A stretch of DNA of 41,999 nt from Bacillota bacterium (GCA_029007725.1 JAQXIJ010000002.1:1-41999), one strand, 5' to 3'. Positions 16,277 to 26,909 are shown, counted from the stretch's first letter. A program made the numbers and translations. The notes: generated by a model not told the origin, from the letters alone.

Positions 16277-16666
16277 ATGAATATAAACAAAAAAAGTATA
16301 ATAGGTATTTCTCTGGCAGCTTTGTCGCTAACTGTCCTTTTTACTTCATACCGTATTAATTCAAAACCCACGCAGAAGCCGGATCCCAAGCCCGAAGAAA
16401 ACGAGCGCCGGCCGGTAACAAATTCCGCCGAAATTGAAGAAATCCCTGAGCCAACCGAAACGGTTTCGATAATTTATTACAGTATATATTTTGAAGACAG
16501 TGCACTTTCCATGTATGAGGTGAACGGCGAAAAGCGTACACTAATAAAATCAATTGAAATTAATCCGAATTATTACCCTCCTGAGGATATCTACGCCTTC
16601 ACAAAAGGCATAAACTGCGGCAGCAAGGAAGAAGGTTTTGAAATATTAGAAAATTTCTCAAATTAA
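16277..16666 (+). CDS. membrane-anchored or secreted small protein, BofC C-terminal-like
   Basis: A 129-residue protein with an N-terminal basic-hydrophobic signal or anchor (NKKSIIGISLAALSLTVLF), then a Pro/Glu-rich linker. The C-terminal domain reads SMYEVNGEKRTLIKSIEINP with YPPEDIYAFTKGINCGSKEE. The 'Y-VNG-KR-LIKSI-I----P-ED---F-KGI-----EE' pattern resembles the C-terminal domain of BofC, a forespore-secreted regulator of SpoIVB, and related clostridial proteins. The similarity is from memory. AGGAGT precedes the ATG. It stands alone, divergent from the PBP gene. Confidence 0.62.
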   Translation: MNINKKSIIGISLAALSLTVLFTSYRINSKPTQKPDPKPEENERRPVTNSAEIEEIPEPTETVSIIYYSIYFEDSALSMYEVNGEKRTLIKSIEINPNYYPPEDIYAFTKGINCGSKEEGFEILENFSN

Positions 16667-16747
16667 TGTAATTTATGTAAATTAAAGAAAACAAGAAAAA
16701 ATAAAAGAAAAATAAAGAAAATTGCTAATATATTTAAAAATTAGCTG

Positions 16748-16775
16748 TTGAAATGTAAACCAATATGGGTATAAT
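16748..16775 (+). promoter_or_regulatory. groESL promoter
   Basis: TTGAAA (16748-16753), a 16-base spacer, and TATAAT (16770-16775). The predicted start overlaps the CIRCE operator. Confidence 0.85.
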
Positions 16776-16782
16776 AGAGTTA

Positions 16783-17119
<337 letters not shown>

Positions 17120-17135
17120 TTTGGAGGCGATATAA

Positions 17136-18767
<1,632 letters not shown>

Positions 18768-18781
18768 TAATCAACCCCCAG

Positions 18782-18811
18782 AAAATATGGCTCGCTTGAG
18801 CCATATTTTTT
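18782..18811 (+). terminator. groESL terminator
   Basis: AAAATATGGCTC pairs with GAGCCATATTTTT around a GCTT loop and ends in a T-run. Confidence 0.9.
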
Positions 18812-18845
18812 GTGCATATCAATTCTTATATTTTTATAAAAAATA

Positions 18846-18874
18846 TTGCTATTTTATACATATGATGATATAAT
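18846..18874 (+). promoter_or_regulatory. promoter of the NfeD-SPFH operon
   Basis: TTGCTA (18846-18851), a 17-base spacer, and TATAAT (18869-18874). It is about 40 bases upstream of the NfeD start. Confidence 0.78.
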
Positions 18875-18914
18875 TGAAGCGTGGAGTGCCTGTGGCACGG
18901 AAAGGAGCACTGTC

Positions 18915-19340
18915 ATGGATATGGGTTTGGTATGGCTTGCGGCGATTATCGCGCTTGCGGTAATTGAGACGCTCACCGTTCAATTTGTGTCAATATGGTT
19001 TGCAGGTGGAGCAGTTTGCGCTCTTATCGCATATCTTCTCGGTGCAGACACAACTGTGCAGCTGGTTACATTCATCATTGCGTCTGCCGTTTTACTTGTA
19101 TGCACAAGACCGTTTGTAAAAAAGTTTCAGAGAGGCAGAGTCGAACGGACCAATGCAGACAGTCTTATTGGAAAAACGGCAGTTATAACACAGAGCATCG
19201 ACAACATTGCAGGCGAAGGTGAAGCAAAAATAAACGGTAATTACTGGACTGCCCGAAGTTCTGACGGATCGCCAGTTGAAAAGGACAGCGTGGTTACCAT
19301 AGAAAAAATTGACGGCGTTAAGCTTATAGTAAGAAAGTAG
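18915..19340 (+). CDS. NfeD family membrane protein
   Basis: The ATG at 18915 has AAAGGAG 8 bases upstream; the product is 141 residues. Two or three N-terminal membrane helices (MGLVWLAAIIALAVIETL, IWFAGGAVCALIAYLL, VTFIIASAVLLVC) are followed by a cytoplasmic OB-fold NfeD domain (SLIGKTAVITQSI, GEAKINGNYWTARSS, VEKIDGVKLIV-like end). NfeD proteins partner with SPFH/stomatin proteins in membrane microdomains. The SPFH gene follows 11 bases later, as is usual. Confidence 0.93.
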   Translation: MDMGLVWLAAIIALAVIETLTVQFVSIWFAGGAVCALIAYLLGADTTVQLVTFIIASAVLLVCTRPFVKKFQRGRVERTNADSLIGKTAVITQSIDNIAGEGEAKINGNYWTARSSDGSPVEKDSVVTIEKIDGVKLIVRK

Positions 19341-19351
19341 AGGTATTATTT

Positions 19352-20233
19352 ATGGGATATGTTTTAGCATTGCTGGTTCTCATTATTGTATGTATCATTG
19401 CAAACATTAAAATAGTGCCACAGGCACACTCGTATATAATCGAGCGTTTCGGCGCATACAGTGCAAGCTGGGGTGTCGGTCTGCACGTAAAAATCCCGTT
19501 TATTGAACGAATAGCAAAAAAGGTCAGCCTTAAAGAGCACGTGGTTGATTTTGCACCGCAACCGGTTATCACAAAGGATAACGTAACCATGCAGATAGAC
19601 ACTGTTGTTTACTATCAGATTACTGATCCTAAGCTGTTTACCTACGGTGTTGAGCGTCCTATGATGGCTATCGAAAACCTTACTGCGACCACCCTTCGTA
19701 ATATAATCGGTGAAATGGAACTTGACGAAACGCTTACTTCAAGAGATATCGTAAATACAAAGATGCGTTCTATTCTTGACGATGCCACCGACCCGTGGGG
19801 CATAAAAATCAATCGTGTAGAACTGAAAAATATTCTTCCTCCCCGCGAAATTCAGGACGCTATGGAAAAACAGATGAAGGCAGAGCGTGAAAGACGTGAA
19901 TCTATTCTCCGCGCTGAGGGCGAAAAAAAATCGGCCATTCTTATGGCAGAGGGCGAAAAAGAATCTGCAATATTAAAAGCCGAAGCAAAGAAGCAGGCGC
20001 AGATTAAGGAAGCCGAAGGTAAAGCACAGGCAATTCTTACCGTTCAAGCGGCTGTTGCAGAGGGAATCAAAAAAATCAACGATGCGAATCCTACTGACGG
20101 ATATATTGCTCTGAAATCTCTTGAAAGTTTTGAAAAGGCAGCCGACGGAAAAGCAACAAAAATTATTATTCCGTCACAAATTCAAAGCGTTGCCGGTCTT
20201 GCAACGACAGTTAAGGAACTTATGAAAGAATAA
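19352..20233 (+). CDS. SPFH/Band 7 (stomatin-like) membrane protein
   Basis: A 293-residue protein with an N-terminal membrane segment (GYVLALLVLIIVCIIANI), then the SPFH domain (VPQAHSYIIERFGAYSASW, HVVDFAPQPVITKDNV, ENLTATTLRNIIGEMELDE). A long Glu/Lys/Ala coiled coil (residues 170-235: MKAERERRESILRAEGEKKS) is followed by a short C-terminal part. The family builds oligomeric membrane scaffolds that regulate proteases and membrane quality. It pairs with the NfeD protein upstream. It is close to the QmcA/stomatin-type subgroup. Confidence 0.95.
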   Translation: MGYVLALLVLIIVCIIANIKIVPQAHSYIIERFGAYSASWGVGLHVKIPFIERIAKKVSLKEHVVDFAPQPVITKDNVTMQIDTVVYYQITDPKLFTYGVERPMMAIENLTATTLRNIIGEMELDETLTSRDIVNTKMRSILDDATDPWGIKINRVELKNILPPREIQDAMEKQMKAERERRESILRAEGEKKSAILMAEGEKESAILKAEAKKQAQIKEAEGKAQAILTVQAAVAEGIKKINDANPTDGYIALKSLESFEKAADGKATKIIIPSQIQSVAGLATTVKELMKE

Positions 20234-20237
20234 GCTT

Positions 20238-20285
20238 CAGGTCGGATGAAACAATAATTTTTCATCTGACCTGATATTTTTTTCA
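20238..20285 (+). terminator. terminator after the SPFH gene
   Basis: CAGGTCGGATGAAA pairs with TTTCATCTGACCTG (one G-T pair), followed by ATATTTTTTT. Confidence 0.88.
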
Positions 20286-20294
20286 AAATAACGC

Positions 20295-20323
20295 TTGACA
20301 CAGGCGGCATGCCGTGCTATAAT
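20295..20323 (+). promoter_or_regulatory. lysA promoter
   Basis: TTGACA (20295-20300), a 17-base spacer, and TATAAT (20318-20323). This is a perfect consensus sigma-A promoter feeding the lysine riboswitch. Confidence 0.93.
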
Positions 20324-20344
20324 ACCTATCAACATATATTTTTG

Positions 20345-20507
20345 GTAGAGGTGCATTTTGCAATCAGTACTGTGCGGAGCATGCCCCGACGAGGTTTGCC
20401 GCATACGAAAGGTGCAGGTGCCGAAGACAGCCATGTCAACGGCTGATCTGGCAAAGCAAAATAATATTTGCTTTGCTGTCGTGCTTTTACGCACGGAGAG
20501 CTATCTG
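20345..20507 (+). promoter_or_regulatory. lysine riboswitch (L-box) of lysA
   Basis: Conserved L-box pieces are present in order: GGTAGAGGTGC (5' side of P1/P2), CCCGACGAGG, GAAAGGTG, GTGCCGAAG, CTGATCTGGC and the 3' signature GCACGGAGAGCTATC. P1 closes by GGTAG with CTATC. The P1 3' strand (CTATCT, 20501-20506) can alternatively pair with AGATAG (20537-20542), the left arm of the terminator. Lysine binding should therefore free the terminator and stop lysA transcription. Confidence 0.93.
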
Positions 20508-20534
20508 TTTCTTTTTTTTTTAACATAAGAAAAC

Positions 20535-20567
20535 AAAGATAGTCTACCATAACAGGCTATCTTTTTT
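20535..20567 (+). terminator. riboswitch-controlled terminator of lysA
   Basis: AAAGATAG (20535-20542) pairs with CTATCTTT (20557-20564) and is followed by T residues. The left arm competes with the riboswitch P1 3' strand. Confidence 0.78.
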
Positions 20568-20624
20568 GTTTTATAGCCTTGTTATACCAAATAATGTGAA
20601 AATATTTTTTTGGAGGACTGAAAA

Positions 20625-21923
20625 ATGCAAATCTGTAATAACATCGGCACAAACAAAAATGGTCACCTTACCTTTGCCGGTTTCGACACTGTGGCGCTTG
20701 CAAAAAAGTACGGCACACCGCTGTATCTTATGGACGAAAGCAAGATAAGAGAAAAAATGCGCGCCTACAAAAGCGCAATGAAAGCGTATTTTCCTGACGG
20801 CAGTATGCCGCTTTATGCCAGCAAAGCAGCGAGCTTTAAGCATATTTATAAAATTGCATCAGAGGAAAAAATCGGTATTGACGTTGTATCAGTCGGCGAA
20901 ATTTTTACGGCGCTTAAAAGCGGCTATGACCTTGCCACCGCATATTTTCACGGCAATAACAAGACGGACGAGGAAATCGAATTTGCGATACGACATAATG
21001 TCGGCCATTTTGTGATTGATTCGATAGGCGAGCTTGAAGCGGTTGACCGCGAAGCTGAAAAACAGGGCAAAATCCAAAGGGTTCTGCTGAGGATAACCCC
21101 CGGAATCGATGCGCACACCAACAAAAAGATTGCAACAGGAAATGTTGACTCCAAGTTTGGTGTGGCCATAGCAACCGGTCAGGCAGAAGAATTTGCCGCT
21201 GATGCGCTCAAATACAAAAATATTGAGATTTCAGGCTACCACTGCCATGTCGGTTCACAAGTATTTGACGCAGAGCCTTTCGTGGACGCGGTTGACATCA
21301 TGATGGACTTTGCACACAGAGTAAAAGAAAAATACGGATATGAACCCGAAATTTTAAATCTCGGCGGCGGTTTTGGCGTAAGATATGTTGCATCACAGCC
21401 CGAGCTTGACATAAAAAACAGCATTAAAGACGTTGCTAAAGTTCTGTACAGGAAATGTTCGGAACTCGGCATGAATATTCCTAAAATCCTTATGGAACCG
21501 GGCAGAAGCATCGTTGCCGATGCGGGAATGACGCTTTATACCGTCGGCAGCGTAAAGGAGATAACAAATTTCAAAAATTATGTTGCAATCGATGGCGGAA
21601 TGACCGACAATCCGCGCTATACTCTATATGACGCAGAGTACACCGTTATAACCGCAAGTAAGGCTACACTTGAGCCTAAATACAGATGCTCTGTTGTCGG
21701 CAAATGCTGTGAAAGCGGAGATATTATTCAGGAAAACGTGCACATAGCAAAGCCGGAAAGGGGCGACATAATAGCTGTCCTTACAACCGGTGCATATAAT
21801 TACTCTATGGCGTCAAACTATAATCGTATAGCAAAACCGCCGATAGTTATGCTACGCGGCAGTGAGGACTATGTTGCGGTTAAGCGCGAAACGCTTGATG
21901 ACCTTATCCGTAACGATATTTAA
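20625..21923 (+). CDS. lysA: diaminopimelate decarboxylase
   Basis: The 432 residues are typical. The PLP lysine is in MPLYASKAASF (about residue 66), with the phosphate loop GGGFGVRY, HCHVGSQ, the substrate-binding EPGRSIVADAG, and the CCESGD active-site Cys pair of the dimer interface. It converts meso-diaminopimelate to L-lysine, the last lysine step. GGAGG precedes the ATG. The L-box upstream makes it lysine-responsive. asd-dapA-dapB follow from a separate promoter. Confidence 0.97.
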   Translation: MQICNNIGTNKNGHLTFAGFDTVALAKKYGTPLYLMDESKIREKMRAYKSAMKAYFPDGSMPLYASKAASFKHIYKIASEEKIGIDVVSVGEIFTALKSGYDLATAYFHGNNKTDEEIEFAIRHNVGHFVIDSIGELEAVDREAEKQGKIQRVLLRITPGIDAHTNKKIATGNVDSKFGVAIATGQAEEFAADALKYKNIEISGYHCHVGSQVFDAEPFVDAVDIMMDFAHRVKEKYGYEPEILNLGGGFGVRYVASQPELDIKNSIKDVAKVLYRKCSELGMNIPKILMEPGRSIVADAGMTLYTVGSVKEITNFKNYVAIDGGMTDNPRYTLYDAEYTVITASKATLEPKYRCSVVGKCCESGDIIQENVHIAKPERGDIIAVLTTGAYNYSMASNYNRIAKPPIVMLRGSEDYVAVKRETLDDLIRNDI

Positions 21924-21951
21924 TAAAAATCAACAAAACCGGTATAATATA

Positions 21952-21980
21952 TTGACATAAAATTAAGGTAATGGTAATAT
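21952..21980 (+). promoter_or_regulatory. promoter of asd-dapA-dapB
   Basis: TTGACA (21952-21957), a 17-base spacer, and TAATAT (21975-21980). The 100-base leader shows no riboswitch, so DAP production is uncoupled from the lysine switch on lysA. Confidence 0.8.
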
Positions 21981-22085
21981 AAAATAGAGTAAATATACAA
22001 AAAATGACGGACTGTTAATAATCAAAAGCAAAATTGCTGATATACCATGCCCTCGTTTTTGTAATATGAATGGAGAGATTTTTAA

Positions 22086-23168
22086 ATGAAAAACAATTAC
22101 AAAGTAGGTATTATCGGTGCAACAGGAATGGTTGGCCAAAGATTTATAGAACTTTTGCACGACCACCCGTGGTACACAATCGCGGTTCTTGCCGCTTCAC
22201 CCAGAAGTGCCGGTAAAAAATACAAAGACGCAGTAGGAAAAAAATGGGCTATGGAAGAAGAAATTCCATCAAATGTCTCAGATATGGTTGTTATGGACGC
22301 AACTGCAGACGCTGAAGAAATAGCCGGTATGGTTGATTTTGTTTTCTGCGCTGTAGATATGAAAAAAGACGAAATCAAGACTCTTGAAGAAAAGTACGCA
22401 ACACTCGAATGTCCTGTCATTTCAAACAACTCTGCAAACCGTCATGTCGTAGATGTGCCCATGATCATTCCGGAGGTTAATCCGGAACATGCCGAAATCA
22501 TAAACGCACAAAGAAAAAGGCTTGGAACAAAGCGCGGTTTTATCGCGGTTAAGTCAAACTGCTCTATCCAGAGTTACGTTCCGGCTCTTCACCCGCTGAA
22601 AAAATTCGGAATCACAAAGGTTCTTGCAACCACTTATCAGGCAATTTCGGGCGCAGGAAAGACATTTGAGACATGGCCCGAAATGATTGACAACGTTATT
22701 CCGTTCATTGGCGGTGAAGAGGAAAAATCGGAAATAGAACCGCTTAAGGTTTGGGGTAAAATCGAAGGTGACAAAATTGTTGACGCTGAAGAGCCATCCA
22801 TTACAACTCAATGCCTAAGAGTACCGGTTTCTAACGGTCACACGGCTGCGGTATTCGTAAGTTTTAAAAACAAACCTTCAATAGAAGAAATCAAAGATGC
22901 ATGGAAAAACTTTAAGGGCGAACCGCAGGAGCTTGAACTTCCACATGCTCCGAAGCAGTTTTTGAACTATTTTGAAGATGATAACAGACCTCAGGCAAAA
23001 ATTGACCGCATGATGGAGGGCGGAATGGCTGTATCTATGGGCAGACTCCGTCCCGATAAACAGTACGACTATAAATTTGTATGCCTTTCACACAATACGC
23101 TCCGCGGAGCTGCCGGTGGCGCAGTGCTCATGGCAGAGCTTCTTACAAAAAAAGGCTATTTAGATTGA
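22086..23168 (+). CDS. asd: aspartate-semialdehyde dehydrogenase
   Basis: A 360-residue protein with the N-terminal NADP site GIIGATGMVGQRFIELL, the catalytic Cys in KSNCSIQSYVPALHP, and GAGKTFETW. The longer length and sequence style fit the archaeal/fungal-like Asd subgroup, which also occurs in Clostridia, better than the short Bacillus type. It reduces aspartyl phosphate to aspartate semialdehyde, the branch point to DAP/lysine, threonine and methionine. GGAGAG precedes the ATG. First gene of the dap operon. Confidence 0.96.
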   Translation: MKNNYKVGIIGATGMVGQRFIELLHDHPWYTIAVLAASPRSAGKKYKDAVGKKWAMEEEIPSNVSDMVVMDATADAEEIAGMVDFVFCAVDMKKDEIKTLEEKYATLECPVISNNSANRHVVDVPMIIPEVNPEHAEIINAQRKRLGTKRGFIAVKSNCSIQSYVPALHPLKKFGITKVLATTYQAISGAGKTFETWPEMIDNVIPFIGGEEEKSEIEPLKVWGKIEGDKIVDAEEPSITTQCLRVPVSNGHTAAVFVSFKNKPSIEEIKDAWKNFKGEPQELELPHAPKQFLNYFEDDNRPQAKIDRMMEGGMAVSMGRLRPDKQYDYKFVCLSHNTLRGAAGGAVLMAELLTKKGYLD

Positions 23169-23208
23169 TTACTTGTGCCTTATGACACAGAAAGGAATGG
23201 TTAAATAT

Positions 23209-24099
23209 ATGAAAAAACTGCCATTTACGGGTTCTGGCGTAGCGCTTGTGACCCCTTTCAATCCCGACGGAACACCGAACTACGAAAAGCTCTCCGAGCT
23301 CATTGAAATGCACATTTCTCACAAAACCGACGCCATAATTATATGCGGAACAACCGGCGAAGCTTCCACTCTTCCCGATGACATCCATCTTGATATAATT
23401 AAGTTCACTGTTGAAAAAGCTGCCGGCAGAATCCCGGTTATCGGTGGAACAGGCAGCAACGACACTGCTCACGCTATTGATTTTTCAATAAAGGCTGAAC
23501 AGTTCGGCTGTGACGCGGTGCTTTGCGTCACTCCCTATTATAACAAAGCGACAAGCAAGGGACTTGTTGCACACTACAAGGCTATTTCGGATGCAATTTC
23601 TATTCCTATTATACTTTATAATGTTCCTTCCAGGACAGGTGTAAATATTTCCATACCGACCCTTAAGGAACTTGCAAAAATCGAAAATGTGGTCGCCATA
23701 AAAGAAGCAAGCGGGAATTTGAGCTATGCAATCAAGGCTGCAAAAGAGGTTCCGCAGCTTTATATCTATTCCGGAAATGACGATATAATAGTTCCTATGC
23801 TTTCTATAGGTGCAAAGGGAGTTATTTCCGTTGTTGCCAACATTCTGCCCGAAGACACGCATAATATTTGCGAAAAATACTTAAGCGGTGACGTCGGGGC
23901 ATCACTCGAGCTTCAGCTTAATATGCTAGAGCTCATAAACAATCTGTTTATAGAAGTTAATCCTATTCCAATCAAAACCGCTATGAACGTTCTTGGATAT
24001 GAAGTCGGTTATTTGAAACTTCCTCTTTGTGACATGGAGGATGCTCATCTTGAAATTCTGAAACAATCACTGCGTGATTACGGAGTAAAAAAACTGTAA
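23209..24099 (+). CDS. dapA: 4-hydroxy-tetrahydrodipicolinate synthase
   Basis: The ATG at 23209 is chosen for its AAAGGA site and family start (KKLPFTGSGVALVTPF); 296 residues. The TIM barrel has GTTGEASTL, the catalytic Tyr in PYYNKATSKGL, YNVPSRTGVNI and the Schiff-base Lys in VVAIKEASGNL. It condenses pyruvate with aspartate semialdehyde. It starts 40 bases after asd, and dapB follows 14 bases later. Confidence 0.97.
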   Translation: MKKLPFTGSGVALVTPFNPDGTPNYEKLSELIEMHISHKTDAIIICGTTGEASTLPDDIHLDIIKFTVEKAAGRIPVIGGTGSNDTAHAIDFSIKAEQFGCDAVLCVTPYYNKATSKGLVAHYKAISDAISIPIILYNVPSRTGVNISIPTLKELAKIENVVAIKEASGNLSYAIKAAKEVPQLYIYSGNDDIIVPMLSIGAKGVISVVANILPEDTHNICEKYLSGDVGASLELQLNMLELINNLFIEVNPIPIKTAMNVLGYEVGYLKLPLCDMEDAHLEILKQSLRDYGVKKL

Positions 24100-24113
24100 G
24101 AAGGTATTGACTA

Positions 24114-24875
24114 ATGACAAATATAATTTTAAACGGCTGCAACGGAAAAATGGGTAGAGTAATAACGCGTCTTGCCGAAGAAGATGATGACTGCAAAATT
24201 GTTGCAGGTCTTGACATAAACGACTTCATGCCGAACGAATACCATGTTTTTACAGACCCTTCGCAATGTAATGTCGATGCTGATGTTATTATCGACTTTT
24301 CGCATCCGTCCGCACTCGAAAATCTTTTGACCTTCGCAAAAAAACGCAAAATCCCTGTTATCATTGCCACCACCGGGCTTTCGAATGAACAAAAGCAGGA
24401 TATTGTCGAATCAGCGCGCGAAATTCCGGTTTTTTTCTCGGCTAACATGAGCCTCGGAATAAACCTTCTGATTGCTCTCAGCAAGAAGGCAACTGCACTT
24501 CTTGATGGGAACTTTGATATAGAAATTGTCGAAAAGCATCATAACCAAAAAATCGATGCTCCGAGCGGTACGGCGCTTGCAATAGCTGACGGAATTGCGG
24601 AGGTTCTTCAAAACAAGCCGGAATATGTCTATGACCGCCACAGTGTGCGCAAAAAACGTTCAAAAAACGAAATAGGTATTCATTCCGTGCGCGGAGGCAC
24701 AATCGTAGGTGAGCACGAAGTAATCTTTGCCGGTCAGGACGAGGTCATAGAGCTTAAACATCAGGCAACATCAAAAGAGGTTTTCGCCGTTGGCAGCATA
24801 AGAGCTGCAAAATTTATAAAGGGCAAGCCGGCCGGGATGTATGACATGAATGACTTAATCGGTGAAATGCTATGA
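24114..24875 (+). CDS. dapB: 4-hydroxy-tetrahydrodipicolinate reductase
   Basis: The 253 residues are typical. The NAD(P) site is NIILNGCNGKMGRVITRLAE and the conserved active-site block is EIVEKHHNQKIDAPSGTAL (about 134-152). It makes tetrahydrodipicolinate for DAP and lysine; in spore formers the pathway also feeds dipicolinate. A 4-base overlap (ATGA) with the next gene indicates translational coupling. Confidence 0.97.
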   Translation: MTNIILNGCNGKMGRVITRLAEEDDDCKIVAGLDINDFMPNEYHVFTDPSQCNVDADVIIDFSHPSALENLLTFAKKRKIPVIIATTGLSNEQKQDIVESAREIPVFFSANMSLGINLLIALSKKATALLDGNFDIEIVEKHHNQKIDAPSGTALAIADGIAEVLQNKPEYVYDRHSVRKKRSKNEIGIHSVRGGTIVGEHEVIFAGQDEVIELKHQATSKEVFAVGSIRAAKFIKGKPAGMYDMNDLIGEML

Positions 24876-25375
24876 TAGGCATTCCCGAAGCATGTTTTTT
24901 TACCGGTCACAGGGTGATACCTAAAAAGCTGTACGAACAGATTATAAGCCGGCTGCGTGAGCAAATTCTGAACATGATAAACCGCGGTGTAACGGTTTTT
25001 ATAGCCGGCGGCGCAATTGGATTCGATACGCTTGCCGCAGAACAGGTGCTTGCCCTGCGTAAGGACTATGATAGTATCAAGCTCCACCTCTATCTTCCAT
25101 GTCGCGGCCAGGATTCTGATTGGAGAGAACAGGACCGTGACCGCTATCAGCGCATAAAAAGGCGCGCGGATTATATTTTTTATGTAACTGACGGCGAATA
25201 TTCCGATGGCTGTATGAAAAAGCGTAACCGGGCAATGGCAGACAGTGCGGAATATTGCATTGCATATATTGTAAACAGCCGCCGCAGCGGCTCATCGCAA
25301 ACTGCCGCTATGGCAATTGAAAAAGGTATACCTGTTATAAACATTGCAGATTTAATTAATAAGGACTGCCGATAA
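24872..25375 (+). CDS. SLOG/DUF1273 family protein (YpsA-like)
   Basis: A 167-residue protein with the Rossmann-like SLOG motifs ACFFTGHRVIPKKLYEQI (TGHR) near the N terminus and FIAGGAIGFDTLAAEQVL around residue 45, and a late GIPVINI strand. SLOG proteins bind nucleotide-derived ligands; YpsA relatives are linked to cell division or stress in Bacillus. It overlaps dapB by 4 bases, so it is expressed with lysine/DAP synthesis genes. That linkage may be incidental. A terminator follows. Confidence 0.85.
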   Translation: MIGIPEACFFTGHRVIPKKLYEQIISRLREQILNMINRGVTVFIAGGAIGFDTLAAEQVLALRKDYDSIKLHLYLPCRGQDSDWREQDRDRYQRIKRRADYIFYVTDGEYSDGCMKKRNRAMADSAEYCIAYIVNSRRSGSSQTAAMAIEKGIPVINIADLINKDCR

Positions 25376-25398
25376 TACAAAATTCCGGCAGTCTTTTT
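25364..25398 (+). terminator. terminator of the dap operon
   Basis: GACTGCCG pairs with CGGCAGTC around a 14-base loop, followed by TTTTTAT. The left arm lies in the last codons of the SLOG gene. Confidence 0.85.
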
Positions 25399-25404
25399 AT
25401 ATTG

Positions 25405-25450
25405 AAAAAAGCAGCGAGCCGTGTCAAAGACATAGCATTGCTGCTTTTTA
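25405..25450. terminator. second hairpin, terminator-like
   Basis: AAAAAGCAGC (25406-25415) pairs with GCTGCTTTTT (25440-25449) around a 24-base loop. T-rich on both strands, it follows directly after the dap operon terminator. Confidence 0.6.
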
Positions 25451-25524
25451 TATTTACGTCAAAAAGTCAGGCACAAGTGACAATTTTATGTAAACCTCCA
25501 TAATATAATATCGGAGGTGAAAAC

Positions 25525-25779
25525 ATGTATTCATTTATATGCGCTGAAAATAAATCCGCAATCCCGGCAATTTCACTTTTCTGTGACGATGTGCCGCTTT
25601 TTTCAGATTTAATTCATAATCTACCATCATGCAAAAAATCCCTTTTAAGCGGAACATCTGCCATTACGGTTTATGACAATTTAGGACATATAATGCACGA
25701 TTTATGGATGTCATTTGCCCCTGACAAAAGCTACAGACTCTACATTTATGACTCATATATCTGCATTATGTCTGATTAG
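25525..25779 (+). CDS. small orphan protein
   Basis: An 84-residue protein with a strong GGAGGTG site 8 bases before the ATG and a TATAAT box nearby (about 25503), so it is likely real. It is balanced in composition, with ISLFCDDVPLFSDLIHNLPS and the C terminus DKSYRLYIYDSYICIMSD. Three Cys are present but there is no clear metal motif, and no membrane segment. It converges on sigF with a 14-base overlap at their 3' ends. I do not recognise the family. Confidence 0.65.
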   Translation: MYSFICAENKSAIPAISLFCDDVPLFSDLIHNLPSCKKSLLSGTSAITVYDNLGHIMHDLWMSFAPDKSYRLYIYDSYICIMSD

Positions 25780-26476
25780 ACCTGCGTATCCGATCCAGCA
25801 CCTTCTTTTCTATTCGCGAAACCTGTACTTGCGAAACCCCGATTATTGGCGCAATTTCCTGCTGTGTTTTGCCCTTAAAATATCTGAGCACAATAATTCG
25901 TCGTTCGCGCGGCTCCAGCTTACCGAGTATATTTTCAATCATTATGCGGTCTACAAGCTTTTCCTCACTATCCTCGCTTCGTAGTTTGTCCAAAAATTCT
26001 TCGTTGGAATCAATGTATATATCACGGTTTATTGAATCCGGCGGTGCAGTTGCTTCAAAAGCTTCTATAAGCTCCTCCACCGCAATGCCACTCTTTTCGG
26101 AAATTTCGTTTATGGTAGGTTCACGGTTAAGCGTGTAACTAAGCTCTTCTTGTGTCCTGTATCCCTTATATGCCGCCTGTTTAAGGCTTCGACTAACCTT
26201 TATAAGACCGTCATCACGCAGAAATTTGCGTATCTCTCCTATTATCATAGGTACGGCATATGTGGAAAATTTAACATTGAAGCTCTCATCAAAATTATCA
26301 ATGGCCTTAACAAGTCCCATCATTCCTGTCTGCACCAAATCTTCCGGCTCAGCGCGGCAGCCGCGGAACTTTTTTACAATATTCCACACCAATCCCGAAT
26401 TTTCTTTGCAAAGCAAGTCTCGTGCAAGGCTGTCGCCTTGTTTTACCCGCTTCAAAAGCATAGAATTTTTATCCAT
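25766..26476 (-). CDS. sigF: RNA polymerase sporulation sigma factor SigF
   Basis: A 236-residue sigma-70 family factor of the SigF/SigB type. Region 2 is FRGCRAEPEDLVQTGMMGLV with FSTYAVPMIIGEIRKFLRD, region 3 is SYTLNREPTINEISEKSGI, and region 4 is LEPRERRIIVLRYFKGKTQQ and GVSQVQVSRIEKKVLDRI. It directs the first forespore genes and is held inactive by SpoIIAB. It is the last gene of spoIIAA-spoIIAB-sigF, 13 bases after spoIIAB. Its 3' end overlaps the small orphan gene on the other strand. Confidence 0.96.
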   Translation of the reverse strand: MDKNSMLLKRVKQGDSLARDLLCKENSGLVWNIVKKFRGCRAEPEDLVQTGMMGLVKAIDNFDESFNVKFSTYAVPMIIGEIRKFLRDDGLIKVSRSLKQAAYKGYRTQEELSYTLNREPTINEISEKSGIAVEELIEAFEATAPPDSINRDIYIDSNEEFLDKLRSEDSEEKLVDRIMIENILGKLEPRERRIIVLRYFKGKTQQEIAPIIGVSQVQVSRIEKKVLDRIRRSNQT

Positions 26477-26489
26477 AAAAATCCCCCGC

Positions 26490-26909
26490 CTATAGCCCTA
26501 TTGTCTTTATCAGCTTGACCTCTGTTCCATCGCCGAGCTTGCTTCTTACCTCGACCTTGTCCATAAAGCTCTCCATTATAGAAAAACCCATTCCAGAACG
26601 TTCAAGCTCCGGCTTTCCGGTAAAAAGGGGTTCCCTTGCCTTTTCCACGTCCGAAATGCCGCAGCCATCGTCCGAAATTATAAAAGTTACCGTTCTTTCA
26701 GAAATTCTTCCCTCCATATGTACCATTCCGACGGTATTTTCATATCCGTGAATAATCGCGTTTGTGACCGCCTCGGAAACAGCTGTCTTTATTTCTGCCA
26801 TTTCCTCTACGGTCGGGTTAAGCGGTGCAATAAACGCGGCTGCGACAACCCGTGCAAAGCTCTCGTTTTCAGACTCGTTCAAAAATTCCAAGTACATTGT
26901 ATTGTTCAC
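26490..26909 (-). CDS. spoIIAB: anti-sigma F factor and kinase SpoIIAB
   Basis: A 139-residue GHKL-type kinase: N box [21 protein letters not shown]1 box SDDGCGISD, and G2 box [19 protein letters not shown]. It binds SigF in the ATP form and phosphorylates SpoIIAA. It lies 15 bases after spoIIAA and 13 bases before sigF. Confidence 0.96.
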   Translation of the reverse strand: MNNTMYLEFLNESENESFARVVAAAFIAPLNPTVEEMAEIKTAVSEAVTNAIIHGYENTVGMVHMEGRISERTVTFIISDDGCGISDVEKAREPLFTGKPELERSGMGFSIMESFMDKVEVRSKLGDGTEVKLIKTIGL

